From the NCBI RefSeq assembly GCF_015602705.1, contig NZ_CP059081.1, forward strand, positions 2,737,702 to 2,801,701: a DNA stretch of 64,000 nucleotides, read 5' to 3'. Below the pieces are notes generated by a model. That model saw nothing but the letters and a program-made list of their open reading frames with translations, was not told the origin of the DNA and ran no database searches. Below are positions 1 to 11,255 of the stretch, in pieces. Position 1 is the first letter of the stretch, and each line of letters opens with the position of its first letter. Position numbers and translations under genes: made by a program. This stretch comes from Acinetobacter lwoffii (GTDB taxonomy: Bacteria > Pseudomonadota > Gammaproteobacteria > Pseudomonadales > Moraxellaceae).

Positions 1-34
1 CCGTGGTATCGACCCATTGCACTTGTGTTTCCAT
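1..34 (-). CDS. 5' end of an unidentified gene, truncated by window edge
   Basis: An ATG on the minus strand at 34 follows an AGGA Shine-Dalgarno-like run at good spacing and opens a frame reading METQVQWVDTT to the window edge. It is divergent from the DUF4442 gene. The short N-terminus resembles the start of OsmC-family proteins (hydroperoxide or thiol reactive), but eleven residues cannot establish a family, so the function is left open. Confidence 0.4.
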   Translation of the reverse strand, partial: METQVQWVDTT

Positions 35-151
35 CTTTTGATCCTGTTTTTATTATTGACCACTTAGTTTATAAATCGGCATGATTGATCAATGCCAGCG
101 CATTTTTGTTGCTCTAGTATGCATAATCACAGCCGCAAAAAGAATGTCAGT

Positions 152-646
152 ATGAGCCTATTCCAGAAAATTCAAAAACTGCCTCTGGTTTCAAAATTTA
201 TTCTGAACCGTTATGCCCCTTATCGTGGTGCAGGCATCGAAATTGATAAGATTGATTTTAATAATTATCATGTTCGGGTCAAAATGCCGCTGACCCGTAA
301 GAACCAAAATATTGTCGGTGTGCATTTTGGTGGCAGCCTGTATTCGATGGTTGATCCCTTTTATATGTTATTGCTAATGCATCATTTGGGGCCGAAGTAT
401 CTGGTCTGGGATAAAGGCGCCAGCATTCAGTTTTTGGCACCGGGTCACGGCACAGTGGTGGCGGATATTCGGATTTCTGCTGAAGAAATTACCACGATTA
501 TCAATCTGGCGGCCGATAATGCGCCAGTGTATCGACATTATCAGCTGAATATTTATGATGAAGCCGGGGTCAGAATTGCTGAGGTAGAGAAAACGGTCTA
601 TATCCGGCGGAAACAGAGCAAAGGGAAAATTAACGCTCCTAAATAA
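152..646 (+). CDS. DUF4442 hotdog-fold protein (thioesterase-like)
   Basis: A protein of about 164 aa, taking the ATG at 152 (MSLFQKIQK); the frame is open to an ATG at 92 but those 20 extra residues look non-conserved. The sequence fits the DUF4442 hotdog-fold family: an N-terminal basic helix, then NIVGVHFGGSLYSMVDPF, which resembles the active-site helix region of PaaI/YiiD-type thioesterases, then a beta-rich C-terminus. No signal peptide or membrane segment is seen, so it is probably cytosolic. Substrate is unknown; an acyl-CoA or other thioester is the family expectation. It is a single gene ending at a bidirectional terminator shared with the convergent lipoprotein gene. Confidence 0.8.
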   Translation: MSLFQKIQKLPLVSKFILNRYAPYRGAGIEIDKIDFNNYHVRVKMPLTRKNQNIVGVHFGGSLYSMVDPFYMLLLMHHLGPKYLVWDKGASIQFLAPGHGTVVADIRISAEEITTIINLAADNAPVYRHYQLNIYDEAGVRIAEVEKTVYIRRKQSKGKINAPK

Positions 647-649
647 GAT

Positions 650-672
650 AAAAGCGCCACATTGGCGCTTTT
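650..672. terminator. Bidirectional intrinsic terminator
   Basis: The hairpin AAAAGCGCC-acatt-GGCGCTTTT lies between the convergent DUF4442 and lipoprotein genes. It has A-tract and T-tract flanks, so it can end transcription in both directions. Confidence 0.85.
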
Positions 673-703
673 AAATCTAGATGAATCTGAAGTAACTTTC
701 GAC

Positions 704-1069
704 TTAACGACGACGGTTATCCTGTTCAATCGCAGCACCGGCACCACCACCGATTGCACCACCAATTGCAGCACCCGCATTACCACCGAAGATGCTTTTA
801 CCGACTGCTGAACCAACAGCACCACCTACACCACTATAGGTCGCATTACGGTTTGAACCGCCTTGGGATTTACTACCCACTGCCGCACCGGCACCACCAC
901 CAACAGCTGCACCAACGCCACCGCCGACTTTATTACCGACACCACCACCGACTGCACCACCAAGGGCCGCAGCACCGATCCGTTGCTCATTGGCAGACAT
1001 ACTTTCACAACCCGCCAACATAAAGGTGGAAAGAGTGGCAACTGCCATAACACCCATTAATTTTTTCAT
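704..1069 (-). CDS. Glycine-zipper outer-membrane lipoprotein
   Basis: A 121-aa protein with a lipoprotein signal: MKKLMGVMAVATLSTFML followed by lipobox LAGC, giving a lipidated Cys at about residue 20. The mature part is almost entirely Gly/Ala with GGAVGGG-type repeats, the glycine-zipper pattern of SlyB/OsmB/Rcp-like envelope proteins that form packed transmembrane helices. Ser at +2 after the Cys (C-E-S) does not give an inner-membrane retention Asp, so outer-membrane sorting is expected. The C-terminus is polar (EQDNRRR). The gene is monocistronic, between the rpoC terminator and a shared terminator. The exact role is unknown; an envelope-integrity function is inferred from the family. 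Confidence 0.85.
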   Translation of the reverse strand: MKKLMGVMAVATLSTFMLAGCESMSANEQRIGAAALGGAVGGGVGNKVGGGVGAAVGGGAGAAVGSKSQGGSNRNATYSGVGGAVGSAVGKSIFGGNAGAAIGGAIGGGAGAAIEQDNRRR

Positions 1070-1223
1070 GACCTTGGCCTTCCTGTCTTGCTTTAATTAA
1101 GCTTATCTTCATTTTATGAAACTAAAATTTGTAGCGTGTTACTTCTCTCGGTATTCCTGCTGAGTTTTGTAAATATCAATGGATTATTCTTCTGTTCAAG
1201 ATGTCTTATTTATAAATTTCAGA

Positions 1224-1249
1224 CAAAAAAAGACGCCCGAAGGCGTCTC
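1224..1249 (-). terminator. rpoBC operon terminator
   Basis: On the minus strand AGACGCC-TTCG-GGCGTCT is followed by seven T residues, about 20 bp after the rpoC stop. It is a classical tetraloop intrinsic terminator ending the rplJL-rpoBC transcript. Confidence 0.92.
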
Positions 1250-1270
1250 TTTTCTCAGCTTTAACTCGAA

Positions 1271-4200
1271 TTAGAATTCTTCGTTAAATGCCTGACTTAG
1301 AGCTTGGTCTACATCAGAGAAGTCATTGTGCAGTTCAAATTCTGCAGCTTCTGCTTCTTGACGACGACGCTCCAGGTGGTAAGCCAAACCTGTACCCGCT
1401 GGGATCAGACGACCTACAACCACATTCTCTTTCAAACCGCGTAAATCATCTTCTTTACCTGTTACAGCCGCTTCAGTTAACACACGCGTGGTTTCCTGGA
1501 ACGATGCAGCAGAGATGAACGAGTCAGTAGAAAGCGATGCTTTGGTAATACCCATCAATTGACGTTCAAACTTCGCAGGGAACTTGTTTTGTGCAAGAAC
1601 TGCTTGGTTTTCTTGAACAACGCGGATGTAATCCACTTGTTCGCCTTTGATGAAGCTGGTATCGCCGCCATCAGTGATATCAACTTTACGCAGCATTTGA
1701 CGTACGATGACTTCAATATGCTTGTCGTTGATTTTTACACCTTGCAGACGGTATACGTCCTGAACTTCGTTCACGATGTAGTTTGTAAGCGCAACTTCGC
1801 CTTTCAAACGTAAGATATCGTGCGGGTTCTGTGGACCATCAGAAATAGTTTCACCACGGTTCACATGTTCGCCTTCGAACACGTTAATGGTACGCCATTT
1901 CGGAATCAGCTCTTCATAAATCTCAGAGCCATCATCCGGCGTAATCACCAGACGGTTCTTACCTTTGGTCTCTTTACCAAAGCTTACAACACCCGACACT
2001 TCTGCAAGGATTGCATGCTCTTTCGGCTTACGTGCTTCGAACAAGTCAGCTACACGCGGCAGACCACCGGTAATATCACGGGTACGTGAAGTTTCTTGTG
2101 GTACACGACCGATGACATCACCGACACCAATCGTTTCGCCATCGCGAACAGAAAGAATCGTGTTCTGTGGCAGGAAGTAGAACTGTTCACCACCATCAAC
2201 GGTATCCAACACAACAGCAGGACGCAAATCTTTACCTGACGCAGGACGTGAAGTCACTGGCAAGATTTCGATGGTTGACATACCTGTTGCATCATCAGTT
2301 TTAGAAGTAACCGTCACGCCATCAGCAATCTGGCTGAAACGTACTTTACCAGCAACTTCTGTTACCAATGGATGTGTATGCGGATCCCAAGTCGCCACAA
2401 TACCGCCTGCTTCTACAGCTTCGCCATCTTTCAGCAAGATAGACGCACCGTAAGGCAGTTTATAGCGCTCGCGCTCACGACCTAAATCATCCGCAATACC
2501 GATTTCACCTGAACGTGAAGTCGACACCAAATGACCTTTGGCATGTTGTACTGTTTTCACGTTGTGGAAACGTACTGTACCTTGGTTACGAACTTGTACA
2601 CTGTTTGCAGCAGAAGTTCGGCTCGCAGCACCACCGACGTGGAAGGTACGCATCGTTAACTGTGTACCTGGCTCACCAATCGATTGAGCTGCCATTACAC
2701 CAACAGACTCACCCGGGTTCACCTGATGACCACGTGCTAGGTCACGACCGTAACATTTCGCACATACACCGAAGGTAGACGCACAGTTCACGACTGAACG
2801 TACTTTAATTTCGTCGACACCCTGGCTTTCGATAAACGTCGCCAATTTCTCGTCAATTAACGTATTACGTGGAAGCAGAACTTCGTCTGTACCTACACGT
2901 TTCACATCTTCAGCAACCACACGACCCAATACTCGTGCACCCAGGTTTTCGATGACATCGCCACCTTGAATGAACGGAGTCATGACCAGACCGTCATACG
3001 TACCACAATCCGGCTCGGTAATGACCAAGTCTTGCGCAACGTCTACCAGACGACGAGTCAAGTAACCAGAGTTCGCAGTCTTCAATGCTGTATCGGCCAA
3101 ACCTTTACGCGCACCGTGTGTCGAGATGAAGTACTGAAGTACGGTCAAACCTTCACGGAAGTTCGCTTTAATAGGCGTTTCAATGATCGAGCCATCCGGC
3201 TTCGCCATCAAACCACGCATACCCGCCAACTGACGAATCTGAGCTGCCGAACCACGGGCACCTGAGTCAGACATCATATAGATCGAGTTGAATGATTTTT
3301 GCTTCTCGTCTTCACCCTGTTTGTTTTTAACAGTCGTGAATGACAAGTTGTCCATCATCGCTTTAGCAACCTGGTCATTGGTACGCGCCCAAATATCGAC
3401 CACTTTGTTATAACGCTCGCCAGCAGTTACGAAACCTTGTTCGAACTGTTGTTCGATTTCACGAACTTCAGCTTCCGCTTTACCAATAATCGCTTGTTTT
3501 TGCGGTGGAATAACCATGTCTTCCATACCGACAGATACACCTGAACGCGTCGCTTGACGGAAGCCCAAGTACATCAATTGGTCAGCGAAGATAACAGTAT
3601 CTTTCAGACCCAATTTACGGTAGCAAGAGTTAATTAACTTAGAGATGTTTTTCTTAGTCATCTCAACGTTAATTTGCTGGAAATCCATACCTTCAGGCAC
3701 AACTTCCCAAAGTAGGCAGCGACCAGGCGTCGTATCTACAATAATGGTTTGCTGTTCACGGTTACCATCTTCGTCGATCACAGTCTGGTGTACACGTGCT
3801 TTAACGCGAGCGTGTAGATCAACCTGACCTGTTGCCAGTGCACGGTTTACTTCGTGAGTATCCGCAAACACCATGCCTTCACCTTTGGCATTGATTGCAT
3901 CACGCGTGATGTAATACAAGCCCAAGACCACGTCCTGAGACGGTACGATGATTGGCTCACCGTTCGCTGGAGACAGAATGTTGTTCGTCGACATCATTAA
4001 CGCACGCGCTTCAAGCTGAGCTTCAAGTGTTAATGGTACGTGTACCGCCATTTGGTCACCATCGAAGTCGGCGTTAAACGCAGCACATACGAGTGGGTGT
4101 AGACGGATCGCTTTACCTTCGATCAGGATCGGTTCAAATGCTTGAAGACCCAAACGGTGAAGAGTTGGCGCACGGTTCAACATCACTGGATGTTGACGAA

Positions 4201-5461
4201 TCACGTGAGCAAGAACGTCCCAAACTTCTGGCGTCTCGCGCTCAACCATTTTCTTCGCAGCTTTAATGGTGGTTGCTTGACCAGAAGCTTGTAGTTTCGC
4301 AAAGATGAATGGCTTGAACAGTTCAAGGGCCATTTTCTTAGGAAGACCACATTGGTGCAAACGCAGGTTTGGACCAACAGTAATGACCGAACGCCCTGAG
4401 TAATCGACACGTTTACCCAATAAGTTTTGACGGAAACGACCTTGCTTACCTTTGATCATGTCTGCCAAAGATTTAAGCGGACGCTTGTTCGAACCGGTAA
4501 TTGCACGACCACGACGACCGTTATCCAGCAATGCATCTACAGACTCTTGTAACATACGTTTTTCGTTACGTACGATGATGTCTGGCGCTGCAAGGTCAAG
4601 AAGACGCTTCAAACGGTTGTTACGGTTGATCACACGACGGTAAAGATCATTCAGGTCAGAAGTCGCGAAACGACCACCTTCAAGTGGTACAAGCGGACGA
4701 AGATCTGGTGGAAGAACTGGAAGTACAGTTAACACCATCCATTCTGGCTTGTTGTTCGAATCGTTGAATGCTTCCATCAACTTCAAACGCTTAGACGCTT
4801 TTTTCAGCTTGGTTTCTGAAGTTGTCACAGGAATTTCTTCACGAAGACGCGCAATTTCAGCTTCAAGATCGATGTCTTTCAACAAGTCTTGAACTGCTTC
4901 AGCACCCATTTTCGCTGTGAATTCATCACCGTGTTCTTCTAATGCATTGAAGTATTCTTCATCATTTAGAAGTTGGTATTTCTCAAATGGAGTCATACCC
5001 GGATCGGTCACTACATAAGATTCGAAATACAATACACGTTCAATATCACGTAGCGTCATGTCTAATAATAGACCGATACGGCTCGGTAATGATTTTAAGA
5101 ACCAGATGTGGGCAACTGGAGACGCCAGCTCGATGTGACCCATACGTTCACGACGAACTTTCGCAGTTGTTACTTCAACGCCACATTTTTCACAAATGAC
5201 GCCTTTGTATTTCATACGCTTGTATTTACCACACAAGCATTCGTAATCTTTCACTGGACCAAAGATTTTGGCACAGAACAAACCATCACGTTCAGGCTTG
5301 AACGTACGATAGTTAATGGTTTCTGGCTTTTTAACTTCACCGTGAGACCATGACTTAATCATTTCTGGTGACGCAAGACCAATACGGATGCGGTCAAACT
5401 CTACAGGAGCATGACCGTCTGAATCCGTCTTTTTGCGCATGATATCGAGCAAGTCTTTCAA
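1271..5461 (-). CDS. rpoC: DNA-directed RNA polymerase subunit beta'
   Basis: The largest RNA polymerase subunit, about 1396 aa with the start proposed here. It carries the N-terminal zinc-binding module (CLCGKY...CEKCG, about residues 70-90), the catalytic NADFDGDQM loop whose three Asp hold the active-site Mg, and a second zinc site with [15 protein letters not shown]. The start is set at a TTG at 5461 ([11 protein letters not shown]), because GGAG lies eight bases upstream and this matches the known Acinetobacter N-terminus. A GTG at 5509 would add 16 residues but has no ribosome-binding site. It lies 153 bp downstream of rpoB, an unusually wide gap, with a REP-like element between them. 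It is transcribed with rplJL-rpoB. Confidence 0.98.
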   Translation of the reverse strand: MKDLLDIMRKKTDSDGHAPVEFDRIRIGLASPEMIKSWSHGEVKKPETINYRTFKPERDGLFCAKIFGPVKDYECLCGKYKRMKYKGVICEKCGVEVTTAKVRRERMGHIELASPVAHIWFLKSLPSRIGLLLDMTLRDIERVLYFESYVVTDPGMTPFEKYQLLNDEEYFNALEEHGDEFTAKMGAEAVQDLLKDIDLEAEIARLREEIPVTTSETKLKKASKRLKLMEAFNDSNNKPEWMVLTVLPVLPPDLRPLVPLEGGRFATSDLNDLYRRVINRNNRLKRLLDLAAPDIIVRNEKRMLQESVDALLDNGRRGRAITGSNKRPLKSLADMIKGKQGRFRQNLLGKRVDYSGRSVITVGPNLRLHQCGLPKKMALELFKPFIFAKLQASGQATTIKAAKKMVERETPEVWDVLAHVIRQHPVMLNRAPTLHRLGLQAFEPILIEGKAIRLHPLVCAAFNADFDGDQMAVHVPLTLEAQLEARALMMSTNNILSPANGEPIIVPSQDVVLGLYYITRDAINAKGEGMVFADTHEVNRALATGQVDLHARVKARVHQTVIDEDGNREQQTIIVDTTPGRCLLWEVVPEGMDFQQINVEMTKKNISKLINSCYRKLGLKDTVIFADQLMYLGFRQATRSGVSVGMEDMVIPPQKQAIIGKAEAEVREIEQQFEQGFVTAGERYNKVVDIWARTNDQVAKAMMDNLSFTTVKNKQGEDEKQKSFNSIYMMSDSGARGSAAQIRQLAGMRGLMAKPDGSIIETPIKANFREGLTVLQYFISTHGARKGLADTALKTANSGYLTRRLVDVAQDLVITEPDCGTYDGLVMTPFIQGGDVIENLGARVLGRVVAEDVKRVGTDEVLLPRNTLIDEKLATFIESQGVDEIKVRSVVNCASTFGVCAKCYGRDLARGHQVNPGESVGVMAAQSIGEPGTQLTMRTFHVGGAASRTSAANSVQVRNQGTVRFHNVKTVQHAKGHLVSTSRSGEIGIADDLGRERERYKLPYGASILLKDGEAVEAGGIVATWDPHTHPLVTEVAGKVRFSQIADGVTVTSKTDDATGMSTIEILPVTSRPASGKDLRPAVVLDTVDGGEQFYFLPQNTILSVRDGETIGVGDVIGRVPQETSRTRDITGGLPRVADLFEARKPKEHAILAEVSGVVSFGKETKGKNRLVITPDDGSEIYEELIPKWRTINVFEGEHVNRGETISDGPQNPHDILRLKGEVALTNYIVNEVQDVYRLQGVKINDKHIEVIVRQMLRKVDITDGGDTSFIKGEQVDYIRVVQENQAVLAQNKFPAKFERQLMGITKASLSTDSFISAASFQETTRVLTEAAVTGKEDDLRGLKENVVVGRLIPAGTGLAYHLERRRQEAEAAEFELHNDFSDVDQALSQAFNEEF

Positions 5462-5534
5462 TTTTTTTCTCCGTGTGTTGTGGAGATTTTCACTCAACAA
5501 CTGGGTCACAAATATTGTTTTTTAACTGAATTTT

Positions 5535-5602
5535 AATCCCCCTCAGTCCCCCCTTTGTTAAGGGGGAAGCCCCTCTTTATCAAAGAGGGGTTTGGGGAGA
5601 TT
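5535..5602. repeat. REP-like double-hairpin element between rpoB and rpoC
   Basis: A 68-bp element with imperfect inverted ends (AATCCCCCTCA and TTTGGGGAGATT) and two internal hairpins, CCCCC-tttgttaa-GGGGG and CCCCTCTTT-atc-AAAGAGGGG. This is the structure of a repetitive extragenic palindrome or miniature mobile element. It sits inside the rpoBC transcript and has no T-tract, so it is more likely an RNA-structured insertion than a terminator. Confidence 0.7.
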
Positions 5603-5614
5603 CAATGGAACTAA

Positions 5615-8600
5615 TTAGTCACCATTTTTCAGTTCAATGTTGATACCTAAAGAACGGATCTCTTTGGTCAATACGTTGAACGATTCAGGCATGCCCGGGT
5701 CCATATAATGGTTGCCATCTACAATGTTCTTGTAGATACGGGTACGGCCTTCAACGTCATCCGATTTCACAGTCAGCATTTCTTGTAGCGTATATGCTGC
5801 ACCGTAAGCTTCTAGTGCCCAGACTTCCATCTCACCGAAACGCTGACCACCGAATTGTGCTTTACCACCAAGCGGCTGTTGCGTTACTAGAGAGTAAGAA
5901 CCAGTTGAACGCGCATGCATCTTGTCATCAACCAAGTGGTTCAGTTTCAGCATGTACATGTAACCTACAGTTACCGGACGATCGAAACGCTCACCAGTAC
6001 GACCATCATATAATACGGTCTGACCAGTACTAGACAGGCCTGCAAGTTGTAACAACTCTTTGATCTGACCTTCTTCAGCACCATCGAATACCGGAGTAGC
6101 CAAAGGCACGCCAGCACGCAAGTTGCCAGAAAGTTTCAAGATTTCTTCATCAGTCAAGCTATCAAGATCTTCTTGCTCGCCACCAACTTTGTTGTAAATC
6201 TTGTCTAGGAAATCACGAAGCTCAAGTACAGTACGTTGCTCTTTCATCATCTTGTCGATTTGATCGCCAAGACCTTTCGCCGCCATACCCAAGTGAGTTT
6301 CAAGAATCTGACCCACGTTCATACGCGATGGTACGCCCAGCGGGTTCAATACGATATCAACAGGTACACCGTTGGCATCATGTGGCATGTCTTCTACCGG
6401 CAAGATGTTTGATACAACACCTTTGTTACCGTGACGACCCGCCATCTTATCACCCGGCTGGATGCGACGTTTTACAGCAAGATAAACTTTAACAACTTTC
6501 AATACACCAGTCGTCAGTTCATCGCCTGTAGAAAGTTTGCGTTTTTTCTCAGCAAATTTCTCGTCAATTTCGAAGCTCTTCTCTTTCAAGAACACTTGAA
6601 TTTGAGTTAAACGTTCAGCAATTGCTTCATCAACTGGTTGAATTTCAAGAAGATCAACAAGCTCTAAACCAGACAACACGTCTTCAGACAGTTTGTCGCC
6701 ACGTTTAGTTGTACCGCCACCATTCGACTCTTGGCCGTTAAGTAGACGGATTACACGTTCACGTGCAGCTTCTTCGAAGATTTTGAATTCTTCTTTCAAG
6801 TCTTTACGGTATGCATCAAGCTGTGCTTTTTCAATTGCTTGAGCACGTTCATCTTTTTCAAGACCATCACGTGTAAACACTTGAACGTCAATCACAGTAC
6901 CTTTCGTACCCGATGGAACGCGTAAAGATGAATCTTTTACGTCAGCCGCTTTTTCACCGAAGATTGCACGTAGCAATTTTTCTTCTGGAGTAAGCTGTGT
7001 TTCACCTTTAGGGGTTACTTTACCAACAAGGATATCGCCAGCAGTTACTTCTGCACCGATGTAAACGATACCTGACTCGTCCAGTTTAGACAGAGCAGCT
7101 TCACCCACGTTCGGGATATCGGCAGTGATTTCTTCCGCACCCAGTTTGGTATCACGTGCGACACATGACAATTCCTGGATATGAATCGAGGTTAAACGGT
7201 CTTCTTGAAGTACACGCTCAGAAAGTAAGATCGAGTCTTCGTAGTTGTAACCGTTCCAGGTCATGAACGCAACGCGCATGTTTTGACCCAGTGCTAGCTC
7301 ACCGCCATCAGTCGATGGACCATCAGCCAGTACATCACCACGACCTACTTTATCACCTAGGTTCACAAGAACTTTCTGGTTGATACAAGTGTTCTGGTTC
7401 GAACGGGTGTACTTGATCAGGTTGTAGATATCTACACCTGCTTCACCTGCGATCATTTCGTCTTCATTCACACGAATAACCACACGAGACGCATCAACAA
7501 ACTCGATACGACCACCACGCTGAGCGATCACACATACACCTGAGTCATGTGCTACGTTCGCTTCCATACCGGTACCTACGAGTGGTTTGTCAGCGATTAA
7601 CGTAGGAACAGCCTGACGTTGCATGTTTGAACCCATCAATGCACGGTTGGCATCATCGTGTTCAAGGAACGGAATCAGTGACGCAGCCACAGATACAACC
7701 TGCTGAGCAGATACATCCATATGGGTTACTTTTTCAGGAGGAATACGTACGAAGTCACCTTGATGACGAACAGATACAAACTCTTCTGTTAAGTTACCGT
7801 CTTTATCCATTGCAGAATCGGCCTGTGCAATGACAGTACCTACTTCTTCAATCGCAGACAGGTATTCAACTTCATCTGTTACACGACCATCAACAACCTT
7901 ACGGTATGGGGTTTCCAGGAAACCGAAGTTGTTACATTTCGCATAAACAGAAAGCGAGTTGATCAAACCAATGTTTGGACCTTCCGGTGTTTCAATTGGA
8001 CATACACGACCGTAGTGAGTTTGATGTACGTCACGTACTTCAAAGCCTGCACGTTCACGCGTCAAACCGCCGGGACCAAGCGCAGAAACACGACGTTTAT
8101 GCGTAATCTCAGATAACGGATTGTTTTGGTCCATGAATTGAGACAACTGGCTTGAACCAAAGAATTCCTTGATTGCAGCAGCAACAGGCTTCGCATTGAT
8201 CAAATCTTGTGGAGACAGGTTGTCAGTTTCAGCTTGTGATAAACGCTCTTTAACAGCACGTTCTACACGAACCAGACCTACACGGAATTGGTTTTCTGTC
8301 ATTTCACCAACAGAACGAACACGACGGTTACCCAAGTGATCGATATCGTCGACTTCACCTTTACCGTTACGGATTTCAACTAATGTTTTTAATACATCAG
8401 TGATATCTTCGTTCGAGAGAATGCCTTCAACTTCACGTGATTTCTGGTCTGTACCCACTTCGTAAGGACGACCCAAACGACGGTTGAACTTCATACGACC
8501 AACTGGAGACAAGTCATAGCGTTCAGAAGAGAAGAACAAGTTGTTGAATAGGTTTTCAGCAGCTTCTTTTGTTGGTGGCTCGCCCGGGCGCATGACTTTG

Positions 8601-9703
8601 TAGATTTCTACCAATGCTTCTTCACGATTGCTCGTTGTATCTGCACGTAGAGAATCTGCAACGAATGAACCGCGGTCGATATCATTAGTGAACAGAATAT
8701 TGAACTGCTTCACGCCGCCTTCTGCAATTTTCACCATGATTTCATGGCTTAATACAGTATTGGCCGCAATCACATCACCATCTTTTAATGGGATGTCTTC
8801 AGCAGTGATACGCTCATACAGGTACTCATCAGGCACTGCAAGTTTTTCAAGACCTGAAGCTTCCATTTGACGTACATGACGCGCATTGATACGTTTACCT
8901 TGCTCAACAATTGCCTTACCATCCTTGTCCAGGATGTCAAATTGTGCCATTTCGCCACGCAGACGTTCAGGCACCAGGTCAATCTGGTAGCTACCCATGT
9001 CAAGATACACAGGTACTTTCTCGTAGAACATGTCGAGAATGTTTTCGTTGCTATAACCCAAGGCACGAAGCACCACAGTCGCAAGCAATTTACGACGACG
9101 GTCAATACGTACATAGACCAGGTCTTTGGCATCGAATTCAAAGTCTAACCATGAACCACGGTAAGGAATAATACGCGCTGAATAAAGGACTTTACCACTT
9201 GAGTGAGTCTTGCCTTTATCGTGGTCAAAGAATACGCCTGGTGAACGGTGTAATTGTGACACGATCACACGCTCGGTACCGTTAATTACAAAGGTACCGT
9301 TATCCGTCATCAATGGCATTTCGCCCATATAGACTTCTTGTTCACGTACATCTTTAATTGACTTCGTTTCACGATCTTTCAGGATCAAACGAATTTTTAC
9401 ACGCATTGGTGCTGCATAAGTTGAGCCACGAAGAATACATTCGCGTACATCAAACTCAGGCTTACCAAGACTATACTCAACAAATTCTAAAGCAGCATTG
9501 CCAGAATAACTTTCAATAGGAAAAACTGAACGAAATGCGGCTTGGAGACCGATATCTTCGCGGTTTTTTGGTGATTTGCCATCTTGTAAGAATGTTCTGT
9601 ACGAGTCGACTTGAATCGCGAGCAAGTACGGAGCATCCATGACGCTAGGCAATTTACCAAAATTCTTACGGATCCGTTTCTTTTCGGTATATGAGTATGC
9701 CAT
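5615..9703 (-). CDS. rpoB: DNA-directed RNA polymerase subunit beta
   Basis: A 1362-aa beta subunit starting at [19 protein letters not shown] lies just upstream of ATG 9703. The open frame extends 27 codons further but those lack conservation. The rifampicin-binding segment reads [20 protein letters not shown] then ALGPGGL, with the usual Asp, His and Ser at the positions equivalent to E. coli 516, 526 and 531, so no classical resistance substitution is present. The C-terminal part contains the conserved [13 protein letters not shown] segment near the active site and the [20 protein letters not shown] clamp region. It follows rplL across an attenuator-like spacer and is followed by rpoC. Confidence 0.98.
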   Translation of the reverse strand: MAYSYTEKKRIRKNFGKLPSVMDAPYLLAIQVDSYRTFLQDGKSPKNREDIGLQAAFRSVFPIESYSGNAALEFVEYSLGKPEFDVRECILRGSTYAAPMRVKIRLILKDRETKSIKDVREQEVYMGEMPLMTDNGTFVINGTERVIVSQLHRSPGVFFDHDKGKTHSSGKVLYSARIIPYRGSWLDFEFDAKDLVYVRIDRRRKLLATVVLRALGYSNENILDMFYEKVPVYLDMGSYQIDLVPERLRGEMAQFDILDKDGKAIVEQGKRINARHVRQMEASGLEKLAVPDEYLYERITAEDIPLKDGDVIAANTVLSHEIMVKIAEGGVKQFNILFTNDIDRGSFVADSLRADTTSNREEALVEIYKVMRPGEPPTKEAAENLFNNLFFSSERYDLSPVGRMKFNRRLGRPYEVGTDQKSREVEGILSNEDITDVLKTLVEIRNGKGEVDDIDHLGNRRVRSVGEMTENQFRVGLVRVERAVKERLSQAETDNLSPQDLINAKPVAAAIKEFFGSSQLSQFMDQNNPLSEITHKRRVSALGPGGLTRERAGFEVRDVHQTHYGRVCPIETPEGPNIGLINSLSVYAKCNNFGFLETPYRKVVDGRVTDEVEYLSAIEEVGTVIAQADSAMDKDGNLTEEFVSVRHQGDFVRIPPEKVTHMDVSAQQVVSVAASLIPFLEHDDANRALMGSNMQRQAVPTLIADKPLVGTGMEANVAHDSGVCVIAQRGGRIEFVDASRVVIRVNEDEMIAGEAGVDIYNLIKYTRSNQNTCINQKVLVNLGDKVGRGDVLADGPSTDGGELALGQNMRVAFMTWNGYNYEDSILLSERVLQEDRLTSIHIQELSCVARDTKLGAEEITADIPNVGEAALSKLDESGIVYIGAEVTAGDILVGKVTPKGETQLTPEEKLLRAIFGEKAADVKDSSLRVPSGTKGTVIDVQVFTRDGLEKDERAQAIEKAQLDAYRKDLKEEFKIFEEAARERVIRLLNGQESNGGGTTKRGDKLSEDVLSGLELVDLLEIQPVDEAIAERLTQIQVFLKEKSFEIDEKFAEKKRKLSTGDELTTGVLKVVKVYLAVKRRIQPGDKMAGRHGNKGVVSNILPVEDMPHDANGVPVDIVLNPLGVPSRMNVGQILETHLGMAAKGLGDQIDKMMKEQRTVLELRDFLDKIYNKVGGEQEDLDSLTDEEILKLSGNLRAGVPLATPVFDGAEEGQIKELLQLAGLSSTGQTVLYDGRTGERFDRPVTVGYMYMLKLNHLVDDKMHARSTGSYSLVTQQPLGGKAQFGGQRFGEMEVWALEAYGAAYTLQEMLTVKSDDVEGRTRIYKNIVDGNHYMDPGMPESFNVLTKEIRSLGINIELKNGD

Positions 9704-9935
9704 CTGGAGTCCTCGGAAAGTGTAAACCAAGCCCGCCTGCAGAACGGGCTCAGAAGGAATTACGCTGGCCGATATGGCCACCACTCTTTACAAATGCTGC
9801 AATTTTTAGTGGTATTAAAACGCTTATCAATATTTTTTAATGAAAAATATTGGTAAACGTTTGTTCATTATGTTTATTTTCAATTTGTATGATTTTTATA
9901 TCATGCAAACAAAAATCGAGCCGATTATTGTAACG

Positions 9936-10001
9936 CAAAAAGGCTGATGACCCAAGAGCCATCAGCCAATTTTTGGAGCCGATTATAAAAAAACCGGCTC
10001 C
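9936..10001 (-). promoter_or_regulatory. rplL-rpoB intercistronic attenuator region
   Basis: On the minus strand two hairpins follow the rplL stop: GGAGCCG...CGGCTCC with a T-rich loop, then GGCTGATG...CATCAGCC followed by TTTTTGCG. The second looks like a leaky intrinsic terminator. Partial termination between rplL and rpoB is known in enterobacteria and lowers polymerase output relative to ribosomal proteins; the same role is inferred here. The remaining spacer up to rpoB is AT-rich with no gene. Confidence 0.7.
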
Positions 10002-10010
10002 CTTAAGAAA

Positions 10011-10376
10011 TTACTTAAGAGTAACTGTAGCACCAGCTTCTTCAAGTTTCTTCTTAAGCTCTTCGCCTTCTTCTTTAGAAACGCCTTCTTTAAGAACTGC
10101 AGGAGCGCCTTCAACCATGTCTTTAGCTTCTTTCAAGCCAAGGCCAGTCGCTTCACGAACTGCTTTAATTACAGCAACTTTGTTCGCGCCGAAAGAAGTC
10201 AATTCAACATTGAATTCAGTTTGTTCTTCAGCAGCAGCAGCAGCTGGACCAGCAGCAACAGCTACAGCAGCAGCAGATACATTGAATTTCTCTTCGAAAG
10301 CAGAGATAAGTTCAACAAGTTCAAGAACAGTTTTTTCAGCAACTGCGTTTAGGATTTCTTCGTTTGTTAAAGCCAT
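10011..10376 (-). CDS. rplL: 50S ribosomal protein L7/L12
   Basis: A 121-aa L7/L12 of normal length. It has the N-terminal dimerisation helices ([20 protein letters not shown]), an Ala-rich flexible hinge at about residues 38-50, and the C-terminal factor-binding domain with [15 protein letters not shown]. It forms the mobile stalk on L10 that recruits EF-Tu, EF-G and initiation and release factors. It lies 48 bp downstream of rplJ in the same transcript, and the rpoB attenuator follows. Confidence 0.98.
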   Translation of the reverse strand: MALTNEEILNAVAEKTVLELVELISAFEEKFNVSAAAVAVAAGPAAAAAEEQTEFNVELTSFGANKVAVIKAVREATGLGLKEAKDMVEGAPAVLKEGVSKEEGEELKKKLEEAGATVTLK

Positions 10377-10424
10377 GAGATTAACTCCAAATGGGTATTG
10401 AATGATGTGTGTTTAAGTTTGAGC

Positions 10425-10931
10425 TTAAGCAGCTTCTGACTCGTTTTTCTCTTGAAGCGCTGTAAGTAAGCGGCCCAATTTCGAAATAGGAGCTTGAAGA
10501 ACGTTTGCAAGCATAGTAAGCGCTTTCTCTTGGTTCGGAAGATTCGCGATAACGCTAACTTCTTCGCCTTGATAAAGTTTGCCATCAAATGCAGCAGCTT
10601 TAAGTTCAAATGCTTTATTAGTTTTAGCGAATTCTTCGAACAAACGTGCAGCAGCACCCATGTCGTCTTCAGAAGTCGAGAAAGCTAAGATTGTTGGGCC
10701 AACAAGGTTGTCGTTCAAGATATTGAATTGAGTATCTTGAAGAGCGCGTTTAGCCAAAGTGTTACGCACGATACGTGTGTGAACACCTAGTTTACGAGCT
10801 TCAACGCGAAGAGCAGTTAATTGCTCAACAGTTAAACCTTGATAGTCAGCAACAACAGCAGCAAATGCAGTAGAAGCAACTTCAGTTACTTCAGCTACGA
10901 TCTGTTTTTTGCCTTCGATAAGAAGAGCCAT
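10425..10931 (-). CDS. rplJ: 50S ribosomal protein L10
   Basis: A 168-aa L10, the base of the ribosomal stalk. It starts MALLIEGKKQIVAEVTEVA, preceded by a strong AGGAGG. The N-terminal rRNA-binding domain includes LTVEQLTALRVEARKLG, and the C-terminal helix that binds L7/L12 dimers ends LGRLLTALQEKNESEAA. By analogy with other proteobacteria the L10-L12 complex represses its own mRNA through the upstream leader. It is co-transcribed with rplL. Confidence 0.98.
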   Translation of the reverse strand: MALLIEGKKQIVAEVTEVASTAFAAVVADYQGLTVEQLTALRVEARKLGVHTRIVRNTLAKRALQDTQFNILNDNLVGPTILAFSTSEDDMGAAARLFEEFAKTNKAFELKAAAFDGKLYQGEEVSVIANLPNQEKALTMLANVLQAPISKLGRLLTALQEKNESEAA

Positions 10932-11100
10932 TGTAAAACCTCCTAACGGTGATTTATGTACTTACGCGAAGTACACTCCCAATTCGTTAATCCATCACTG
11001 GACTAACACGCGGAGGATGAACAAATCACACCACCGCGTCTACGCAGGCTGGACGATTAAGAGCGAAGCATAAAACTCCCCTCGCCCGCGGTCTTTGACG
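10932..11100 (-). promoter_or_regulatory. Probable L10 leader (rplJL autoregulatory RNA)
   Basis: The roughly 170 bp before rplJ contain no gene and are rich in short complementary segments, including a GTACTTCGCGTAAGTAC hairpin close to the ribosome-binding site. The position matches the known L10 leader, where L10(L12)4 binds to repress translation. No covariance search was possible, so the call rests on position and apparent structure. Confidence 0.55.
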
Positions 11101-11142
11101 CTGATAAATTTTCATTTATCAATTCAAAGTTTGCCTAAATTA

Positions 11143-11218
11143 TCCCCTCTCCTTTTAGGAGAGGGCTAGGGAGAGGTTTAACCCTCTTCCCGACCTTCTC
11201 CCAGAGGGAGAAGGAGAC
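11143..11218. repeat. REP-like double-hairpin element between rplA and rplJ
   Basis: It contains two near-perfect hairpins, CCCTCTCC-ttttа-type stem with GGAGAGGG (11145-11165) and CCTTCTCCC-aga-GGGAGAAGG (11194-11214), joined by CTAGGGAGAGG and AACCCTCTTCCC segments that can also pair. It resembles dispersed palindromic repeats common in bacterial intergenic DNA. It lies between the stop of rplA and the rplJ leader. Confidence 0.65.
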
Positions 11219-11255
11219 ATCTTCAGGGCTTTAAAATTCTGTAATAAGTCGAGAC

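Noticed and set aside
754..1060. His-rich plus-strand frames opposite the glycine-zipper lipoprotein
   Set aside because: Complement of a Gly/Ala repeat gives His/Arg/Thr-rich frames; no ribosome-binding site and the minus-strand gene has a clear lipobox.
7850..8300. Possible rifampicin-resistance substitution in rpoB
   Set aside because: The residues at the classical positions are the wild-type Asp, His and Ser.
9973..10401. Ser/Ala-rich 142-codon plus-strand frame
   Set aside because: It is the antisense of rplL, whose Ala/Glu-rich hinge produces this pattern.
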